Assembly: GCA_031002005.1 (NCBI GenBank)
Contig: CM061914.1
Coordinates: 15,672,148 to 15,736,147 of the forward strand
Direction of reading: 5' to 3'
Length of the DNA stretch: 64,000 bases
Origin: Vandiemenella viatica
Taxonomy: Eukaryota > Arthropoda > Insecta > Orthoptera > Morabidae
Shown: piece by piece, positions 10,601 to 20,569 of the stretch
Layout of the letters: every line of letters begins with the position of its first letter
How positions within the stretch are numbered: position 1 is the first letter of the stretch
Translations under genes and position numbers: made by a program
The notes under the pieces: model-generated
The model's input: only the letters and a program-made list of their open reading frames with translations
Told to the model about the DNA's origin: nothing
Databases searched by the model: none

Positions 10601-11214
10601 AATATATATTTGCACTTACCATTAGAAGTTGGTCGTTGTCGTTTGGGGTTAGAGAGTAATGGAGTCCCATCGCGTTTATTACGCTGCTGACTAGAAGTCG
10701 CTTCCATATCTGAAACATAAAAAACAAAACGTATATCAGTAATAAAATAAACATAAAACAACATTAAAAAACACATAAATATACAACTACTATGACTGGC
10801 ATACCTTCAAAGCTGAACTTTTCGAAATCACCACATTCTGCAGACAGAAAAAATAACGTTATAGAAAAAATATATAACTTTATAAAAATAATTGCATGTT
10901 AAAAATTAAAATGCTTACCACCAATTAGTTCATTGGTTGCAATTTTTAGAAGTTCATCAATTCCTGCAAAAAAAGAAAATAAACCAATGATATAGCTGCA
11001 AAACTAGCAACACCTAACTGTATAATGAGCAATCACTAAAAAATTCATACCATAATCATCAAGTTGGCTTAACTCTAAAAGTTCCGCCATATCTGTGAAA
11101 GAAAACATAATATATAGTATACATTTAAGATGATAATATATTGTATGCTATTTAAGAAAATTTTACACAAGTGTGATTGAACTTACCTTCGTAGTTGAAG
11201 AGATCTTCGGACAT
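7632..11214 (-). pseudogene. Protein-primed DNA polymerase B of Polinton A, seven exons, C-terminus deleted
   Basis: Exons on the minus strand: 11214-11187, 11092-11051, 10963-10919, 10837-10805, 10709-10620, 10530-10348, then a long exon from 10253. Every intron has GT-AG borders and every junction is phase 1. The long exon begins with a Pro/Ser/Thr-rich 16-residue repeat, broken by a 5-bp deletion near 9905 and a frameshift near 9650. From 9657 down to 7632 a single frame holds only two stops (TGA 9133-9135, TAG 8380-8382). It carries a CxxC...H finger (LICDRCLQHF), exonuclease motif I (VVYADFESLL), a second zinc knuckle (CHICEKD...DHCH) and exonuclease motif II (HNLSGYDAHF). The polymerase motifs A, B and C are lost at the deletion junction. 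Confidence 0.92.
9745..10130 (-). repeat. 48-bp coding repeat in the Polinton A polymerase
   Basis: About eight copies of a 48-bp unit encode a 16-residue motif of the type QPVASTSSWRPTPASH. Units differ by point changes. A 5-bp deletion in one unit near 9905 throws the reading frame. The corresponding part of Polinton B has a plain Pro/Ser/Thr-rich linker without the repeat. Confidence 0.88.
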
Positions 11215-11274
11215 GGTTACTGGAATTCAGAAGAGCGAGAGAGAGACAACCTTACTCGTCGAACTGCGGAGCAG

Positions 11275-11310
11275 AAGTGATTCACGGATGGCTGACGCAG
11301 GCTTCTTATA
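11275..11310 (-). promoter_or_regulatory. TATA plus initiator of the Polinton A polymerase gene
   Basis: Minus strand: TATAAG from 11310 and an initiator-like TCACTT with its A at 11278, 32 bases downstream. It lies about 65-100 bases before the start codon at 11214. The polymerase gene of Polinton B has the same TATA/initiator layout despite little other sequence identity. Confidence 0.6.
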
Positions 11311-11403
11311 CCTCTCGACCGGGCAGGCGGAGCATGTTCAGACCAGTCGTACAAGCAATGACCATTGAGCGCTGCGCGCGGCTTCATGGGGTTGGGAGTG
11401 GCT

Positions 11404-11870
11404 AAGTGGTCTAACAAAAGAACAATAGAAGGGTCAGCTGCTTCGCATCTGTGTGGAAAGGTGGATGACGGTTAGTGAGATAACATGACCTTAAAATATA
11501 AACAATACACGCAGCCATGATTGAGATGATGTCCAGAAGTGGGTAGTTGATCTAACAATATACCATAGATCCTCGCATTACATTACTATGAATAGAAACC
11601 CTCTCTCAACTCAAACTGTGTGTCGTATCAGTGTCGGAGTATTAAATGTAGAATGAATAAACGCAAAGACCAGTGGTCTAACAAAAGAACAATAGAAGGG
11701 GCAGCTGCTTGAGATCACTTGACCTTACGATATAAACAATACATGCAGTCATGATTGAGATGACGTCCGGAAGTGGGCTGTGAATAGAGAAGTCTCTCAA
11801 CTCTAACTGTGTGTAGTGTCGGAGTATTAAATGTAGAAATGAATAAACGCAAAGTCCGCATGCTTCATAC
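11404..11870. repeat. Two diverged direct copies of a ~265-bp unit
   Basis: GGTCTAACAAAAGAACAATA occurs near 11408 and near 11672. Each is followed by matching blocks (CATGATTGAGATGA..., GTGTCGGAGTATTAAATGTA..., ATGAATAAACGCAAAG). The second copy is shortened by internal deletions. It may be subterminal sequence of Polinton A, but this is not shown. Confidence 0.8.
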
Positions 11871-11884
11871 ATTGGGGTACTTTT

Positions 11885-13240
11885 TTTAGAGTGGATCGCT
11901 TGACATATCAATTCAACAATATTTTTTATTCATGAATAGGAGGCTGTTGGAATATCAACTGAAGCTGTGAGCGTTAGTGTAAAGGGTCGAGAGTATTGGT
12001 ACTCGTATTTTTTTGAAATATTAAAACGCCCCGCAGTAACGGCACATACAATACGCTATAGAAACCTCATCCAGCAATACAAAGCGTGGCTCAGAGCCCC
12101 AAATTTAAGATCAGCTATCAGAAGAACAAGTTTTTTAAAAAATATTATAGTTTAATTGGAAAGGTTATTTTCATAGAATTATCACGATATAAACATTTTT
12201 TTCTCGCTTTATGCCAAGAGTAGAAATTAAAAGCTTAATATTACGCGAAATGAAGTTGAGTCTTAGGGCTGTGCAGCTGGTGGGTTCGAGTGGCGATGAC
12301 AAAAGGGAGCATTGTGTGAGAATCGACCATCCTTGGGACTCAGCCTCTGGCTCAGCGAACGAAATTTGTTATCAGCTATCAGAAATAGCAGTTTTTTTTA
12401 AAAGCATTTTTAGGTAATTAGAAAGCTCAGTTTTTTACAATCAACGCTATATAAAATTTTATCATCGTACTTAGTGTGATTGGGGTAGAAATGACGTGCT
12501 TAATATTACGTTAAATGAGCTTTAAGAAATGTATTTCGTGGTATGTTTAAAGACATTATTTTTTAGCGTGGATCGCTTGAAATATCAATTCAACAATATT
12601 TTTTATTCATGAATAGGAGGCTGTTGGAATATCAACTGAAGCTGTGAGCGTTAGTGTAAAGGGTCGAGAGGATTGGTACTAGTATATTTTTGGAATATTT
12701 AAACGCCCCGCAGTAACGGCACATGCAATACGCTATGGAAACCTCACCCAGCAATACAAACGTGGCTCAGAGCAACAAATTTAAGATCAGCTATCAGAAG
12801 TACCAGTTTTTTAAAAATATTATAGTTTAATCGGAAAGGTTATTTTCTTAGAATTATCACGATATAAACATTTTTTTCTCGCTTTATGCCAAGAGTAGAA
12901 ATTAAAAGCTTAATATTACGCGAAATGAAGTTGCGTCTTAGGGCTGTGCAGCTGGTGAGCGCGAGTGGCGATGACAACAGAGAGCATTGTGTGAGAATCG
13001 ACCCTCCTTGGGGTTCAGCCTCTGGCTCAGCGAACGAAATTTGTTATCAGCTATCAGAAATAGCAGTTTTTTAAAAAGTGTTTTTAGGTAATTAGAAAGC
13101 TCAGTTTTTTACAATCAACGCTATATAAAATTTTATCATCGTACTTAGTGTGATTGGGGTAGAAATGACGTGCTTAATATTACGTTAAATGAGCTTTCAG
13201 AAATGTGTTTCGTGGTATGTTTAAAGACATTAATTCTTAA
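11885..13240. repeat. Tandem duplication of a ~677-bp unit
   Basis: GTGGATCGCTTGA recurs at 11891 and 12568, offset 677. The two units are about 95 percent alike by eye. Each holds a short open frame beginning MPRVEIKSLILREMKL, of no recognised family. Within a unit the phrase GCTTAATATTACG is itself repeated, so the unit looks like a satellite dimer. No transposon ends recognised. Confidence 0.85.
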
Positions 13241-13342
13241 CTTAAGAAAGAAACATCATTGGTTTAAATCGCATTTTATTAAGCGCTCAATATAAAGTAT
13301 ATTGCTTATTCCCGTCCATTGAATGCCGTCAAACAACGATCG

Positions 13343-13715
13343 CTGGTTCGAACCCCCGTCTGAGCATCCATATTCTCGTTTTCCTCAAATCACTCCAGGC
13401 GAATATGGTCTGGCAAAAGAGCAAAAGAATCGACAGCTGGTACTAGGGTGGTGAAGCTGAGGTTGGCTCTGGTTCGAACCCCCGTCTGAGCATCCATATT
13501 CTCGTTTTCCTCAAATCACTCCAGGCGATATGGCCTGGCAAAAGAGCAATAGAATCGACAGCTGGTACTAGGGTGGTGAAGCTGAGGTTGGCTCTGGTTC
13601 GAACACCCGTCTGAGCATCCATATTCTCGTTTTCCTCAAATCACTCCAGGCGAATATGGCCTGGCAAAAGAGCAATAGAATCGACAGCTGGTACTAGGGT
13701 GGTGAAGCTGGGGTT
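13343..13715 (+). repeat. Three tandem ~126-bp SINE-derived units
   Basis: TGGTTCGAACCCCCGTCTGA recurs at 13344 and 13470, and with one mismatch at 13595. GGTTCGAACCC is a polymerase III B box. The following CAAATCACTCCAGGCGAATA is the body sequence also found, on the other strand, in the SINEs at 46745-46990 and 50255-50495. The A box half is missing from each unit, so these are partial SINE copies amplified in tandem. Confidence 0.8.
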
Positions 13716-14084
13716 AGTGTAGGAGAGGGCGGAGGGAGGGGGAGGGGAGGAGAAGGGGGCGTGGTCAAGGACAATAGGGGTGTAACTGAGGTTAGTCAAG
13801 TGGCCCTCAAGTCAAGTGGTTAGTCAAGTGGCCCTCAAGTAAAGTGGTTAGTTAAGTGGGAGGGGGAGGGGGGAGAACAATAGAATGATACAATGTATCC
13901 AATTAGAACAATAGGGGCGGCATCCTTTGTGGCAGCGCTCTCTCAAATCCACACTACTCATGTCCCATTATCGTATCGGGCTTCTATGCAGTGTTTTGAC
14001 CGGGCTACTTTAAAAAATAACCGTCTTTAGTTATTGTCACTAGATATGCCAGGTGTTTGTTTTGAAATTAGATTATTCTTTCGT
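13716..14084. repeat. G-rich tract and short direct repeats
   Basis: 13725-13760 and 13855-13880 are G-runs (GGGAGGGGGAGGGGAGG type) on the plus strand. Between them is a repeated GTCAAGTGG(C/T)... phrase. Beyond 13930 nothing is recognised. Confidence 0.6.
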
Positions 14085-14790
14085 ATATAATATTCATTAC
14101 CGTAAATCAAGCTTAACTGGGCAGATCACATTGGACAGGTGGTAGGAAAAGGTTTAAAATTCTACATTTGTTGGAGAGGGTGATGAGGGGATGTACGAGA
14201 GAAGTAAAGGAATTGGGTTACAAAACTTTGGTCAGACCATTGCTTGAATAGGGTAGTGTAGTATGGGACCCATAGTTTGAGTATCAAATACAGGAGTTGG
14301 AGAAGGTGCAAAAAAGGGCTGCTAGATTTCTTTCTGGAAATTATCGCAGAACGCAATCAGTAATAGATATGATAAAAGAGCTGGAATGGGATTCATTGGA
14401 ATACAGAAGGAGGATGAAGAGGGTCATGGGAGTGTACAATTGGTATATTGGTGGTGAGGCATGGAAAGATATTGGTGTAAGAACTGAAAGTAATGCACGG
14501 AAGGGAAAAGATGACCATGACCACAAGATGGCACTGGATTTCAGGCACAAGGGTGTAGGAAGATTCTCTTTTTTAGGTAAGGGTGTCAGGGATTGGAATA
14601 AGTTACCAAGCGAAATGATGAATACTTTGCCAAAAACGTTGAAAGAATTTAAAGATAAAATTTGAAAAGAGTAAATGTAAGTGGATGCAGAAAAGAGGGA
14701 AGATAATTGTTTAGGGAAATTGCCACCGGAACATGTGCTGCATTGCAATTTTAATTTAATTTTAAAAAATAAATCAAGTGTACATTCAGA
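14085..14790 (+). pseudogene. 3' end of a LINE reverse transcriptase (family C)
   Basis: Translation gives the C-terminal region of a non-LTR reverse transcriptase: KLNWADHIGQVVGKG, LGYKTLVRPLL, VQKRAARFLSGNYRR, FSFLGKGVRDWNKLP, ending KEFKDKI at 14665. Two stops lie near 14190 and 14250. The same family recurs at 57390-58080. The copy is 5'-truncated, as is usual for LINEs, with an AT-rich tail. Confidence 0.85.
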
Positions 14791-15138
14791 GGTTTACCTT
14801 AAGATCAATGTGCTAATTACTTGACCTTCAAGTTTTATCGAAATGAAAAACTTACCAAAACTTATTTTACTAAATAAACAATTTAATTAAATTTTGCCAA
14901 GTATGAATGCGACCCGACTCGATGCGAATGCCATGCTTAATGCTAGTTTCTGTTATATCAAAAGTAACGAGCAACGAAACGATACGATGGTAACGAAGTT
15001 ATCCCGCATGCGACGCAACACGCTAGTGTTCGATTGTATCAAAAGTAACGTGTAACGATTCGAAAGTAACGGGTATTTATTGGTTTAGTAACGAATACAT
15101 ACGGGTACAGAATTTCTAGTTACTTTTACAGCTCTACT
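14791..15138. other. Unassigned, with repeated AAAGTAACG phrases
   Basis: No gene. The phrase AAAGTAACG and close variants recur several times between 14958 and 15125; not assigned to an element family. Confidence 0.4.
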
Positions 15139-15365
15139 TGTCAAATCAAAACAGTCGTATGTACAGACTCTAAAGCCGCTCTCCAAGCAGTTTTAGGGAT
15201 ATCAAAGGGGAAGTGCGAAATCGCCGAAGAATTGAGAAACAGCGCAGTACAAGGAACAGAAGTCTTGTCGGCATAGCGAGCAATGAAATGGCCGATATAA
15301 CGGCAGGGATACAACTTAATGCCAAAGATAAGGAACACACCCCCGTCCCATTTACTGATTACTAG
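15139..15365 (+). pseudogene. RNase H domain relic of a retrotransposon
   Basis: The plus strand encodes KTVVCTDSKAALQAVLG, containing the TDSKAAL motif of retroelement ribonuclease HI. After a frameshift near 15270 follows VGIASNEMADITAGIQL, matching the C-terminal Asn-Glu-x-Ala-Asp segment of the same domain. The histidine-containing loop between them is deleted. The source is probably an RNase H-bearing LINE. Confidence 0.75.
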
Positions 15366-15457
15366 GACATAATTTCTTCATGTGTTAAGTCATAATGGGA
15401 AAAAATGTGGCAGGAGGATAGACAAGAGGTTGGCAGATGGTTTCGGGCAATAATAAA

Positions 15458-18339
15458 TGAGGAGGTGGCGAACAAAACGTAATAACTACACTTCTGGTCA
15501 AAACACGTTTTTTTTTTAATCCGGTAGTTTTTGGTCCGCTGAATGTAAACTCATTTTCAAACAAAACGGCATAAAACTGTACTAAAAGTGAGCCCAAAGA
15601 TTGTGATTTCGATCAAAACGGTATAACTGCACTAAAATTTCAACAACTTTGAAGACACGAGACCGATTTCATTCAAAACGGAATAATTTTCATACATATT
15701 CGTCCGATGCCAATCAAAACGAAATAAATGACATGAATTATTTTTTTGTTGCATTTTCAATGCCGTTTTTAATGAGACAACACTAGGCTTTACGTTTAGT
15801 TGAAGAAAACTTAATAAGATTAGTATAGTCTCTGGTCAAAGAGCGTAATAGGCGATAGTTTGTTGACTGAGTTTTCAGTAATTGTTGTTTATAGGAAGTG
15901 TTCTCAGTTATTGTTGTTTATACGAAGTTAAAATGTCTTCTGAAACGGTTGGCTTTATGAATTCAGGATCGAAGAAAAAGAAGAAAGTTGGGCGAAAGTC
16001 GCAGAATGATCGTCATTTGAAGTAAGTTTTATCAGATTTATTTTATAATCACACTTTTTAACAATATACTACACAAGTTTTTTGCTCACAACACGTTTGT
16101 TAATGTTGTAGATATCAAGATATGGATCCGTTACTGCTCAGTTTTGAAACACCATGTTCACATAATAATAAGAGGTTCAAATGCTGCTCTTTAACAGCTG
16201 ATGACTTACTTCGAAACAGAAGATTGTTGTATTCAAAAAAAGGAAAAATACAGCAAGAGATTTACTTATCGCGACTGATTTCTACAGTACCTACAAAACG
16301 AGCAAAAGAGACTGCACCTAAACAGCGGAATTTTTCTGTTGCTTGCTTCTTATTGAGTATAGGAAAAAGTATTGTGCCCGTCTGTAAAGCCTTCTTTTGT
16401 GAAGCTTTGTCGGTCACCAACCGCCGGTTTAACAACCTATCCAAAACAATTGACAAAGGTGAAATACCTACAGAAAAAAGGGGAGGTGACCGTAAGAGTA
16501 TGACATTTGCCGATAAAAAAGAATGTGTACGGCGCTTCATTGCTGCACTGCCGGCTAAAGAATCACACTATAACAGGGCAAAATCTAAGCGGATTTACTT
16601 AAGTCATGAACTGAACGTCAAAAAAATTGCACCAGATGTACAATGAAGAGTGTGATGCAGATAAACGCGTTACTAATACTATGTTTAGAAGAATATTTCA
16701 GTGTGACTTCAACATCGGATTCTCGTCTCCGGCCACAGATGTCTGTAGCACATGTACTTTTTTAGAAAATAAGCTAAGAGTAGAAGAGATCTCAGAAGAA
16801 AAGGAGAAGACACAGACAGAGCTCAAAATCCATAAATTACGATCTAAGGCGTTTTACGAAATTATGAAGCAGAGACCAGAGAAATCTATATCTATCTGCT
16901 TCGACATGCAGCAAATTCAACCTGTTCCGAAAACTCCAATCCAGGAGGCTTACTACTTACGACAGATTGGGCTGTACAATCTTTGTTTTGTTGACATGGA
17001 CGGAAACTCTCCGACATTTTATTTATGGACTGAAAATCAAGCTCGCAAAGGTGCAACTGAAGTAGGATCTGCTTTGATTAACCACTTGAATTCCTTCGGA
17101 TCTTACGGACAGTAACGAATTTGCGACTTTTTGCGGACGGCTGTGGAGGCCAAAACAAAAACTCGCATATCATTCACATAATAATGTTCTGGTTGCGAAA
17201 CCAAAACTCCACAAGCTTGAAGGATGTGACCATCATCTTTCCTGTACGAGGGCACAGCTCGTACAGCCTGCCGATCGAGTTTTTGGCAGAGTTGAGAGAG
17301 AAATACGCAAACACCCGTTTTTATTCACTAAGGAAAAATACTTTGAGATCTACAAAAAGTTTGGTAATGTTAAGTTGTTGGGAAAAGACTGGGTATTGTA
17401 TAACGTTAAAGAACTGAGTGACATATACAACACTTTCACAGGAATAAGAGAGCTCAAGCGTATAAAAGTAGAAAAGCAGGCAGTAGTCGAAGAGTCGAAG
17501 GAGAAAAAAACTAAAAAGAATGGTAAAAAAGTTGTGACAGTAACGAAGGTGACAAAGATTGTCTCCTGTGGCTTAAGAACCTCAAAATATTACAAAGACG
17601 ATATTGAAGAGGGACCAGTAATAACGTTACTCAAAAAGGGAAAGGAATATAGAACCACATTAAGAAAACTGGAAATGAAAAATAAGTTACAGGAACAGAA
17701 AGCAAAAGACGTTCTGGTATTGTTACAAAAGCATTTCGGAAGCAACTGGGAAAAGTGTGAAGAACTAAGCTGGTACAAAAACATTTTAGGAAACCCCCAG
17801 GAAGATAATGAAGAAGAATGTGAGGAAGATGAACATGATGAAAGTTGTAATTGTAACGAAATACACATCGAGTTCAATCTATAATGACAGCGTTGATGAT
17901 TTTTTTTTATTTAACAAAGAAGTAACTTTTTATTCAGATGATTATTAATTTTTAATAATTAATAAGTTGAAATGTTATTAGACTATACTCAATAAAGGTT
18001 TTCTAAACTAATTGTGCTTTAATTAACCTAACCTATCTCTCAGAAAAACTTAGCATTAGCAATCATAATAGCTTCATTTCATCCTGGTGGCAATCAAAAC
18101 GTAATAATTGCATCGGTGGCAAACAAAACGGCATAACTGAATTTTTCAAATTTGAATATTTTGTGTTTTATTAAAGATAGGAATTTCGATTTAACATAAA
18201 GTCAAATAGAGTGCAAAACGCAATATGATTAAATAAAAAATCACCCCAAAATCCCCCAGCAAGTATGTCATTTAGTTTTTTGCTCTTCCAATAAAATTTG
18301 AATTTGTGTAATTATTACGTTTTGTTCGCCACCTCCTCA
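15458..18339 (+). mobile_element. DNA transposon with near-perfect TIRs and subterminal repeats
   Basis: The left end reads TGAGGAGGTGGCGAACAAAA and continues CGTAATAA. The right end is its exact reverse complement over about 28 bp, ending at 18339. Between the ends lies one spliced transposase gene. A subterminal motif CAAAACGnnATAA recurs on the left (15561, 15613, 15673, 15713) and on the right (18094, 18122; degenerate at 18213). The 18087-18108 copy repeats 20 of 22 bases of the TIR core. Flanks are A/T-rich and I cannot define a target duplication beyond about three A residues. Superfamily assignment is uncertain. Confidence 0.88.
15933..17884 (+). pseudogene. DDE-type transposase of unfamiliar family (DUF7869-like), two exons, three frameshifts
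   Basis: Exon 1 is 15933-16021 (start MSSETVGFMNSG, then a Lys/Arg-rich stretch) with GTAAGT donor. Intron 16022-16111 ends in GTAG, and exon 2 runs from 16112 to 17884. A basic N-terminal half is followed by CxxC (VCSTCTF), a coiled-coil-like Glu/Lys stretch, ICFDMQQIQPVPKTP (candidate first catalytic Asp), FADGCGGQNKNSHII (candidate second), the FPVRGHS block, and an acidic Cys-containing tail. The FADGCGGQNKN/FPVRGHS pattern is one I associate with uncharacterised insect proteins carrying DUF7869; this is unverified. Frameshifts fall near 16625 (in a run of A), 17112 and 17260. Confidence 0.8.
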
Positions 18340-18433
18340 AAATATAATCACGGAAAAACCATGACATGATCGTCTGGACCTCATCAGAAAGGAGATAACC
18401 TGCATGATCAGATTGAGAGCAGGTCACGCTTTT

Positions 18434-18950
18434 TTAAGCGATAAAAAAATTAATTATGAAACAAATCGACTCCCCAATGTGTGCGTCACAAAGTGTACAA
18501 AGTTTATTGTATTTTTGTCTCATGTTACAAATATTTATGTTTCTGAAAACCATATTCTGTATATTAATTTTAAGACCAGAAATTTTTCTGAAACCACCGT
18601 AGCTCTTCCATCTGTTGAAGTAATCGGCAAACTTTTCGCGTATTTGATACGCAGTAGTGTTTGATCTGCGATTCGTAGAACTAGTGTTTGATAAAGCTAG
18701 ATTTGGTTCATGCTCTTCATTTTCATTTGGCGTCAATTCTGCAGTATTTCTCTTCAGCATGTAATTATGAAGACAGCAAGCTGCTTTAACAATACGTTCA
18801 GCTATTTTGCCATCTGTTTCTACAGGTCTTGAGGACACTCACCACTTCTGAGCCAGTATGCTGAACGCGTTTTCAACTATGGTCTCATTAAGTAAGGTTG
18901 AAGGGCAAATCCTTCGTCGCCCACAAATACATGGGGGATCTTGATAAGAA
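18434..18950 (-). pseudogene. PIF/Harbinger transposase, 3' fragment
   Basis: The minus strand encodes ENAFSILAQKW near 18860, the Glu-containing motif of DDE_Tnp_4 nucleases. After a frame break near 18840 follows KAACCLHNYMLKRN, the other HARBI1-type signature, then YQIREKFADYF and a stop at 18434. The 5' two thirds of the gene are missing, replaced by the mariner at 18964. No terminal repeats found. Confidence 0.8.
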
Positions 18951-18963
18951 TTTACATGACGTT

Positions 18964-20095
18964 TCACTTATGACGCGTCCGTGTGCACGGCAATAATCGC
19001 CCGGCGTAGTGGCCCCTCGCATCGCCCGTGCTCAGGAACGCCTCGAGTTTGCGCTGATTTCTTACCTTATAGCAAGTGCTGGAAATATTGGCCATCGTCT
19101 TCAAAACACGCTTGACATCTTCTAAGGATGTTTTGGCTAACTTTCTGCAGTGTTTGTGAAGAAATATTATAATTTTAGTTCTTATGTTTTCTCTAAGTTC
19201 CTCTTCCGTACGGGGATTTGAATCGTAAACACGCTCTTTTAGGTAACCCCACAAAAAGAAATCACAAGGTGTCATGTCTGGAGATAGCGGAGGCCACAAC
19301 CCACGACTGATAATTTGATTCTCATTGTAAACACGCTTTAATGCACGCATAGAATTTTGGGCTGTATGGGGAGTTGCACTGTCTTGTTGAAAATTACCGT
19401 AATTTCTTTGATTTTCTCTCAGCTGTTCAAAAAAGGTATTTAAAATATTGTCCACATAGCGAGAAGATGTAATTGTTTCAGTAAAAAACACTGGTCCAAT
19501 AATTCGCCTCTCACTAATTGCACACCAAACTCCAATTTTCACATCGTGTCGCGGCTGTTCGTGGATAAGATGTGGATTTTCTGTACTCCAGTACCGACTG
19601 TTTTGACTATTTACGCGTACACTTAAATAAAAACACGCCTCATCGGTGAAAAATATCAATTGTGGATCCAGCTCGCCATTGTGCACACTTTGCATAAACC
19701 AGTTTGCAAACCTCATTCGTGCAGAGTAATCTGCTTGTGTTAATTCGCGCACAGCAGTTGTTCGGCAAGGGCTCATTTTCAGAATTTTTGTAGCCCTATA
19801 TGCACTTGCTTTGGAAACATCGACTTCTTGGGAGAGTCGTCTGAAGGATTTTCTGGGAGAGTTTTCCAAACGAGATTCGATTTCTTCGACTTTTCTTTCA
19901 ATAAGAACGGAGCGCTTACGTTTCTTATGCATGTCCATTAGGGAACCTGTAGCACGCAATTTGTTTACCAATTCACCAGTGCGGAAATTCGGCTCCTGGA
20001 AATTTTTTAGTAAACATACGCCTGCACCTCCTTGCAGAATCGTATTTCAAATTACAATCATAAAGGTAAACTCGTTGATCCAAAGTATACTTCAT
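18964..20095 (-). pseudogene. Mariner-superfamily transposase (DD39D spacing)
   Basis: The start codon at 20095 opens MKYTLDQRVYLYDCNLKYDS, the DUF4817-type N-terminus. A frameshift near 19985 leads to the main frame, with RLSQEVDVSKASAYR (helix-turn-helix), FFTDEACFYLS (first Asp), FQQDSATPHTAQ (second) and LWPPLSPDMTPCDFFLWGYL (third). By my count 39 residues separate the last two. Comparison with the copy at 47551-47779 shows that the last ~80 residues of the open frame are read out of frame after NIRTKI. The apparently intact C-terminus therefore hides another frameshift. The transposon end near 18955 is decayed. Confidence 0.88.
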
Positions 20096-20179
20096 CTTGA
20101 CTTCACAGTATAGGCCTACTTGATATTCACAAAACTGAGAACTGAGTTGCGAAGGGACCGCGATTAGGGAAACGAACTG

Positions 20180-20569
20180 CCGTCAGTTAAGAGTAACTGC
20201 GCACGTCGGCACTAATGACTCGTGTCGTATTTCTGTTCCAGATATAGTTAAATCCATGGACAAATTGGGTCGAAAGGCGTATGAAGCCGCCCGGGAAAAT
20301 TCAGTTTCATTGCAGTTCTCAATTTGTAGTGTGATGCCGCGTGTCGATTGTGGGGAGGCTGTGTGGTGGAAGATCTTTAATTTAAATAGTAATTTGCAGG
20401 AGCTGTGTCGCAAAAACAACTGGGGCTTCGCCGACCTTCGTCCGATGATAGCTGCCAGCTGGGACGCATTAGACAGGTCGGGCGTCCACTACACACCTAG
20501 AATGGCGTCCAAGGTGGCTGCTAAAATATGGAACCGTCTTGATATGAATTATTTTTTAGGAACAGCGTG
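20180..20569 (+). pseudogene. LINE ORF1, SGNH-esterase-like domain (C-terminal part)
   Basis: In frame are AHVGTNDS near 20192, the GTND block of SGNH hydrolases, and near the end SGVHYTPRMASKVAAKIW, the Asp/Ser-x-x-His block, before a stop at 20568-20570. ORF1 proteins of CR1/L2-clade LINEs carry such an esterase domain, thought to aid lipid or RNP association. The catalytic Gly-Asp-Ser block would lie upstream and is missing. The stop overlaps the region where ORF2 opens. Confidence 0.7.

Larger units (their letters stand above)
6765..11310 (-). mobile_element. Polinton/Maverick A: partial, inverted, internally deleted
   Basis: The gene order DUF8207-like protein, integrase (plus strand), DNA polymerase B (minus strand) is the mirror image of Polinton B at 30156-47544. 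Relative to B, the element lacks the polymerase palm region and the integrase C-terminus, which are joined at a 4-bp AGTG at 7632-7635. It is also cut on the left by the assembly gap. No terminal inverted repeat like that of B is found to the right of the polymerase promoter, so the outer end is unresolved. Confidence 0.88.

Noticed and set aside
12211..13074. Pair of similar 62-68-codon frames starting MPRVEIKSLI
   Set aside because: They occur because the surrounding 677-bp unit is duplicated; no domain and different stop positions.
13716..13890. G-quadruplex regulatory element
   Set aside because: G-runs are present but there is no gene nearby to regulate; left as a composition note.
15385..15597. 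Minus-strand open frame across the left transposon end
   Set aside because: It crosses the TIR and subterminal repeats and has no recognisable motif.
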